Below are positions 5,474 to 8,985 of a DNA stretch of 8,985 nucleotides, piece by piece (the stretch's first letter is position 1; each line of letters opens with the position of its first letter). A program made the position numbers and the translations under genes. The notes under the pieces are model-generated. The model ran no database searches and was not told where the DNA came from. It saw only the letters and a program-made list of their open reading frames with translations. Origin of the DNA: an uncultured Clostridia bacterium (lineage in GTDB: Bacteria; Bacillota; Clostridia; Oscillospirales; Acutalibacteraceae); assembly GCA_946002045.1 (NCBI GenBank), contig CAMFYM010000053.1:1-8985 (forward strand), in the 5' to 3' direction.

Positions 5474-7711
5474 TTGGCAAAAAGAAAAAAGGTTGAAGAA
5501 GTTAAGAATAATCCTCTCGCTGATAATGTTCATATTAAGGGTGCAGGCTTAATTCAGGACGAGGTTATTACCGATACTCTTAAGGGCAATTATATGCCCT
5601 ATGCTATGAGTGTAATTTTATCTCGTGCAATTCCTGAAATTGACGGACTTAAGCCGTCACACAGAAAGCTTCTTTATACTATGTATAATATGGGACTGCT
5701 TCAGGGTGGAACAATAAAAAGTGCTAACATTGTCGGTAGAACAATGCAGCTTAATCCTCACGGTGATGCTGCAATTTACGACACAATGGTGCGCTTGTCC
5801 CGTGGTAACGAGGCTTTGCTTTATCCATATGTTGAATCAAAGGGCAACTTCGGTAAGGCATACAGTAAAAATATGATGTATGCTGCCTCCCGTTATACAG
5901 AGGCAAAGCTTGCTCCTATTTGTCACGAGCTGTTCGGTGACATTAAGTCGGATACAGTTGATTTTGTAGATAACTATGATAATACAATGAAGGAACCGAC
6001 ATTGCTTCCTGTTACATTCCCGTCAATTCTTTGTAATGTAACTACAGGTATTGCAGTTGGTATGGCATCATCTATTGCATCCTTTAATTTGAAGGAAATT
6101 TGCGATACAACCATCGCTTTAATGAAAAATCCTGACCATGATGTGTCTGATACATTGATTGCACCTGATTTTGTTGGTGGTGGATATGTTATTTATGACA
6201 AGGACGAGCTTGATAAAATCTATGATACAGGCAGAGGCTCTGTAAGAGTTAGAGCAAGATATACTTACGATAAAAAATATAACTGCATTGATATTACTCA
6301 AATACCTCCAACAACCACATCAGAGGCTGTTATCGACAAGGTAATTGAGCTTGTTAAATCAAATAAGATTAAGGAAATCAGCGACATTAGAGATGAAACA
6401 GACCTTTCAGGTCTTAAAATTACAATTGACCTTAAAAGAGGTATTGACCCGGATGCCTTTATGAATAAGCTTTATAAGCTGACACCGTTACAGGATACCT
6501 TCAGCTGTAACTTTAATGTTTTAATTAAAGGCAGACCTATGGTGCTTGGTGTAAAAAGTATTCTTTTTGAGTGGATTGATTTTAGACTTGAGTGCGTTAG
6601 AAGACGAATTACCTTTAATCTTGAAAAAAAGAGAAAGCAGCTCCATCTTCTTAAGGGACTTTCTAAAATACTGCTTGATATTGACAAGGCAATTAAAATT
6701 GTTCGTGAAACAGAAAGCGAGTCAGATGTTGTTCCAAATCTTATGATAGGCTTTGGTATTGACGAAACACAGGCTGAGTATGTAGCAGAGATTAAGCTGC
6801 GTCATTTGAACAGAGAATATATCCTTAAGAGAATTAAGGATATTGAACAACTTGAATCGGAAATTGCAAATCTTGAGGAAACTTTGTCAAGCAAAAATAA
6901 GATGAAGAAAATCATCATCAAGGAGCTGGAGGAGGTATCTAAAAAATACGATACAGGCAGGAAAAGTGAGGTAATTTATGATGTTACCGAGGAAAATGTA
7001 ACAGAGGAAATCAAAATTCCGGATTATCCTGTAACACTGTTCCTTACAGAGCACGGATACCTTAAAAAGATTAAAACTGCAAACCTTCGTATGAGTGGCG
7101 AGCAAAAGCTTAAGGAGGGCGATAGGCTGCTTCCTGAAATTGAATGTTCAAATAAGGACGAGCTTTTGTTCTTTACAAATGCACATCAGGTTTATAAATC
7201 AAAGGCCGATGATTTTGCAGATACAAAGGCATCTGTTCTTGGCGAATATGTACCCGGAAAGCTTGAGATGGCAGAGGATGAGCAGGTAGTTTATATGGCT
7301 GTTTTAAGCGATTATGTTGGCTATATGATTTTTGTTTTTGATAACGGTAAGCTTGCAAAGGTTGATATTTCAGCCTATGCAACAAAAACAAATCGTAAGA
7401 AGCTAATCAATGCTTATTCAAATAAAGCAGGACTTGTTCAGGCACTATATATTAAAGAGGATACAGATATAGTAATTTGCTCATCAAGTGGCAGACATCT
7501 TCTTGTAAATACTGCCGGTATATTGCCGAAAACAACAAAGGATACTCAAGGTATTGCTGCAATGAAGCTTAAAAAGACCCATAAAATCACATCTGTTCAT
7601 TTGTATAAGCAGGGTGAGTTTGAAAAAGAGTGGCGCTTTAGAGCAAAGAATTTGCCGGCTGCCGGTGCACTGTTAAGCGAAAATGATATTGCCGAGCAGA
7701 TGACTTTTTAA
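5474..7711 (+). CDS. parC: Type IIA DNA topoisomerase cleavage subunit, ParC/GyrA-like (divergent)
   Basis: A 745-residue A-type subunit that cuts and rejoins DNA through a 5'-phosphotyrosine link, forming an A2B2 enzyme with the upstream ParE-like protein. Visible: MPYAMSVILSRAIPEIDGLKPSHRK (41-65, family YAMSVI...DGLKPVHRR); NPHGDAAIYD (94-103) on the DNA-binding helix; AASRYTEAKL (137-146) with catalytic Y141 and neighbouring R140; tower domain to about 350; coiled-coil arms at about 365-500 ending in a charged helix; and a reduced beta-pinwheel C-terminal region at about 510-720. No GyrA box (QRRGGKG) is visible, which argues for topoisomerase IV rather than a true supercoiling gyrase, though only by family rule. 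Oddities: Ala99 replaces the Ser equivalent to E. coli GyrA Ser83, and the segment GDGQGNFGSxDGD before the active site reads VESKGNFGKAYSKN. Intergenic gap to parE is 13 nt. No terminator follows the stop. Confidence 0.88.
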   Translation: MAKRKKVEEVKNNPLADNVHIKGAGLIQDEVITDTLKGNYMPYAMSVILSRAIPEIDGLKPSHRKLLYTMYNMGLLQGGTIKSANIVGRTMQLNPHGDAAIYDTMVRLSRGNEALLYPYVESKGNFGKAYSKNMMYAASRYTEAKLAPICHELFGDIKSDTVDFVDNYDNTMKEPTLLPVTFPSILCNVTTGIAVGMASSIASFNLKEICDTTIALMKNPDHDVSDTLIAPDFVGGGYVIYDKDELDKIYDTGRGSVRVRARYTYDKKYNCIDITQIPPTTTSEAVIDKVIELVKSNKIKEISDIRDETDLSGLKITIDLKRGIDPDAFMNKLYKLTPLQDTFSCNFNVLIKGRPMVLGVKSILFEWIDFRLECVRRRITFNLEKKRKQLHLLKGLSKILLDIDKAIKIVRETESESDVVPNLMIGFGIDETQAEYVAEIKLRHLNREYILKRIKDIEQLESEIANLEETLSSKNKMKKIIIKELEEVSKKYDTGRKSEVIYDVTEENVTEEIKIPDYPVTLFLTEHGYLKKIKTANLRMSGEQKLKEGDRLLPEIECSNKDELLFFTNAHQVYKSKADDFADTKASVLGEYVPGKLEMAEDEQVVYMAVLSDYVGYMIFVFDNGKLAKVDISAYATKTNRKKLINAYSNKAGLVQALYIKEDTDIVICSSSGRHLLVNTAGILPKTTKDTQGIAAMKLKKTHKITSVHLYKQGEFEKEWRFRAKNLPAAGALLSENDIAEQMTF

Positions 7712-7727
7712 TTACTAAAAAAAGTTC

Positions 7728-7756
7728 TTGCAATATTTATAACCTTATGCTATAAT
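7728..7756 (+). promoter_or_regulatory. Promoter of secG
   Basis: TTGCAA (7728-7733), a 17-bp spacer and a perfect TATAAT (7751-7756), with TGC just before the -10 (7748-7750) as an extended -10 element. The boxes lie in the 78-bp gap after the parC-like gene, so secG has its own strong transcription start at about 7763 in addition to possible read-through, because no terminator separates it from the topoisomerase operon. Confidence 0.83.
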
Positions 7757-7789
7757 TCATTAGTAAATTAAGTAAACGGAGGAATTAAA

Positions 7790-8041
7790 ATGTCCTGGTA
7801 TCATTATCTACTGGGTGCAATCCTTATTATTGCATCTATCATTATAACAATCGTAGTTCTTATGCAGGAGGGTCGTTCACAGAACCTCTCCGGTGCTATT
7901 GCAGGTGGTGCAGAAACCTTCCTTGGTAAATCAAAGGGAAGAACTATTGAGGCAAAGCTTGAAAAAATAACAAAATGGTTGATTGTTATCTTCTTTGCAG
8001 TTGTTCTTGTTGCATTTCTTATTTTCTTATTTATAGGCTAA
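7790..8041 (+). CDS. secG: Preprotein translocase subunit SecG
   Basis: An 83-residue small membrane protein of the SecYEG channel that assists SecA-driven export. It has two hydrophobic helices (about 6-24 and 63-82) around a short loop with the family signature: V-L-M-Q-E-G-R (23-29), LSGAIAGGAETFLGKSKGR (33-51), then E-x-K-L-E-K-I-T-K before the second helix. Length and topology are typical. The ATG at 7790 is preceded by GGAGG at 7778-7782 with a 7-nt gap. It has its own promoter and is followed by a hairpin terminator. In many Firmicutes secG is followed by rnr and smpB; here a DEDDh exonuclease gene follows instead. Confidence 0.95.
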   Translation: MSWYHYLLGAILIIASIIITIVVLMQEGRSQNLSGAIAGGAETFLGKSKGRTIEAKLEKITKWLIVIFFAVVLVAFLIFLFIG

Positions 8042-8049
8042 GATTGAGA

Positions 8050-8083
8050 ATTAACCTTGCTTTACGGCAAGGTTAATTTTTTT
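8050..8083 (+). terminator. Intrinsic terminator after secG
   Basis: ATTAACCTTGC (8050-8060) pairs perfectly with GCAAGGTTAAT (8067-8077) around the 6-nt loop TTTACG, followed by a run of seven T (8077-8083). It lies 9 nt past the secG stop and is the best-formed terminator in the window. The exonuclease ATG is only 10 nt beyond the T-run. Confidence 0.9.
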
Positions 8084-8093
8084 GGTACAGATT

Positions 8094-8941
8094 ATGAATT
8101 ATATTATTTTTGATTTAGAGTGGAATAATGCTTATAACTATAAAACTAAAAAGGGCATAAACGAAATTATTGAAATCGGTGCTGTTATTCTTAATGATAA
8201 TTTAGAAATTACTGATACCTTTAAGCAGTTAATTAAGCCACGAATCAGCAAAAAATTAGGCAGTAGATTTAAAAATTTGACAAATATTACTAAAGAGGAA
8301 ATTAACCAATTCGGCGTTGATTTTGACGATGCCTTTGCAGATTTTGAGCGTTGGTGCAGTAGGGGAGATAATATTTTTTTAAGCTGGTCAACAAGTGACC
8401 TTTACACCTTAATCGGTAATTTTGTAAGATTTAAAGGCTCTGCCGATATTCCGTTTATCAGGAAATATGTTGATTTGCAGAAATATTGTATGCAATTTAT
8501 TGAGTGTACGGACTCAAATCAAATAAGCTTAAGTAATTATGCCAATATTATGAATATAGATTTATCCGATAAAAATTTGCACAGAGCACTTGAGGATTGC
8601 TTTGTTGAGGCATACTGCTTCAAAAAGGTTTTCGATAAGGAAAAGCTTAAGGGCTTTGTTAGTGAGTGCGACAAATCATTTTTTGAAAGAATGGTTTTCA
8701 AGCCTTATTTTCTATCTCCAAGTAACAAGGAGTTTGATGTAAGCAGTGTTGATTTGCATTGTCCGTTTTGTAAGAATAAAATTGAGCTAATTAAGGATTA
8801 CGAGTATAACAACAACGCCTTTAAGTCTGCCGGTAAATGCAGTGCATGTGGTAAAAAGCTTTGGATTTTAATTAGAGCAAAAAAGACTTATGACGGCGTT
8901 TGTGTATCAAAAAGGATTACTCCAATAAATAAAAAGAGGGC
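8094..8941 (+). CDS. DEDDh 3'-5' exonuclease with C-terminal zinc ribbon, 3' end missing
   Basis: At least 282 genomic residues are encoded before the sequence runs into adapter; no stop codon is reached. The N-terminal part is an RNase T/DnaQ-like exonuclease fold: Exo I FDLEW (metal ligands D7, E9) with INEIIEIGAVIL behind it; Exo II SWSTSDLYTL (D102); Exo III NLHRALEDC (H163, D168). All five DEDDh residues are present. It resembles stand-alone KapD/ERI-1-like exonucleases, but DNA or RNA preference cannot be told. After about residue 215 comes a four-cysteine zinc ribbon, CPFC (223-226) and CSAC (249-252), an uncommon addition that may bind nucleic acid or a partner. The ATG at 8094 is chosen because it leads straight into Exo I; no real Shine-Dalgarno precedes it (only weak GGTA). 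No promoter is visible between the secG terminator and the start, so expression may depend on terminator read-through or on a promoter inside secG. The coding end is unknown. Confidence 0.82.
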
Positions 8942-8985
8942 CTGTCTCTTATACACATCTGACGCTGCCGACGAAGGCTTAGGTG
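8942..8985. other. Illumina Nextera (Tn5) adapter, i5 index and P5 start: sequencing artefact
   Basis: CTGTCTCTTATACACATCT (8942-8960) is the reverse complement of the 19-bp Tn5 mosaic end. GACGCTGCCGACGA (8961-8974) is the reverse complement of the Nextera read-1 adapter tail. AGGCTTAG (8975-8982) is the reverse complement of the i5 index CTAAGCCT (S508/N508), and GTG (8983-8985) begins the P5 complement. The four parts are in the exact order expected when a read runs through a short insert, so this is untrimmed library sequence at a contig end and not part of the organism. In the exonuclease frame it encodes the artefact peptide CLLYTSDAADEG. Confidence 0.98.

Noticed and set aside
6928..6935. 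GGAGGAGG inside the parC-like gene as a possible internal ribosome binding site
   Set aside because: No ATG, GTG or TTG start lies at a proper distance downstream; it simply encodes Glu-Glu-Val within a charged helix.
1..8941. A new defence system, CRISPR array, prophage or insertion sequence
   Set aside because: Every gene is a recognisable housekeeping or enzyme family on one strand, intergenic gaps are short, and no direct-repeat array, transposase or terminal inverted repeats were seen.
8942..8985. C-terminal extension of the exonuclease or a mobile-element end (Tn5 inverted repeat)
   Set aside because: The mosaic end is followed by the Nextera adapter tail, an index and the P5 start, not by transposon or genomic sequence, so it is library adapter.

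Overview
The window looks like ordinary housekeeping chromosome from an AT-rich Gram-positive anaerobe of the class Clostridia, most likely a gut Oscillospirales/Ruminococcaceae-type bacterium. The reasons are strong GGAGG ribosome binding sites, TTG starts on two genes, sigma-A-type promoters with consensus-like boxes, a DnaB tail of clostridial type, and the order dnaB-tilS-ftsH. The taxonomic call is inference from gene content and protein style. All genes read left to right, and base composition looks even throughout the genomic part.

Layout. Positions 1-102 hold the last 33 codons of the replicative helicase gene dnaB. It overlaps tilS (95-1384, tRNA-Ile lysidine synthetase), which overlaps ftsH (1377-3368, membrane AAA+ zinc protease). 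Both junctions are 8-nt overlaps built on the same ten bases, so the three genes look like one translationally coupled operon. A hairpin terminator at about 3376-3409 closes it. A new promoter (3417-3445) drives a two-gene operon for a type IIA topoisomerase: a ParE/GyrB-like ATPase subunit (3481-5460) and a ParC/GyrA-like cleavage subunit (5474-7711). Both start at TTG behind strong Shine-Dalgarno sequences. The pair keeps the catalytic residues but departs from the usual GyrB/ParE and GyrA/ParC signatures at several otherwise conserved places. A further promoter (7728-7756) drives secG (7790-8041, translocase subunit), which is followed by a terminator (8050-8083). Just past it starts a DEDDh 3'-5' exonuclease gene with a C-terminal zinc ribbon (from 8094), incomplete at the right edge.

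The last 44 bases (8942-8985) are not biological. They are the Illumina Nextera (Tn5) adapter, an i5 index matching CTAAGCCT, and the first bases of the P5 primer complement. The genomic sequence therefore ends at about 8941, and any protein prediction running through that point carries an adapter-encoded tail.

Functionally the genes cover DNA replication and topology (DnaB, topoisomerase), decoding fidelity (TilS), membrane protein quality control (FtsH), protein export (SecG) and nucleic-acid trimming (exonuclease). I found no tRNA, rRNA, CRISPR array, insertion sequence or defence system. No gap between genes exceeds about 115 bases. The most noteworthy biology is the divergent topoisomerase pair; the most certain anomaly is the adapter at the end.
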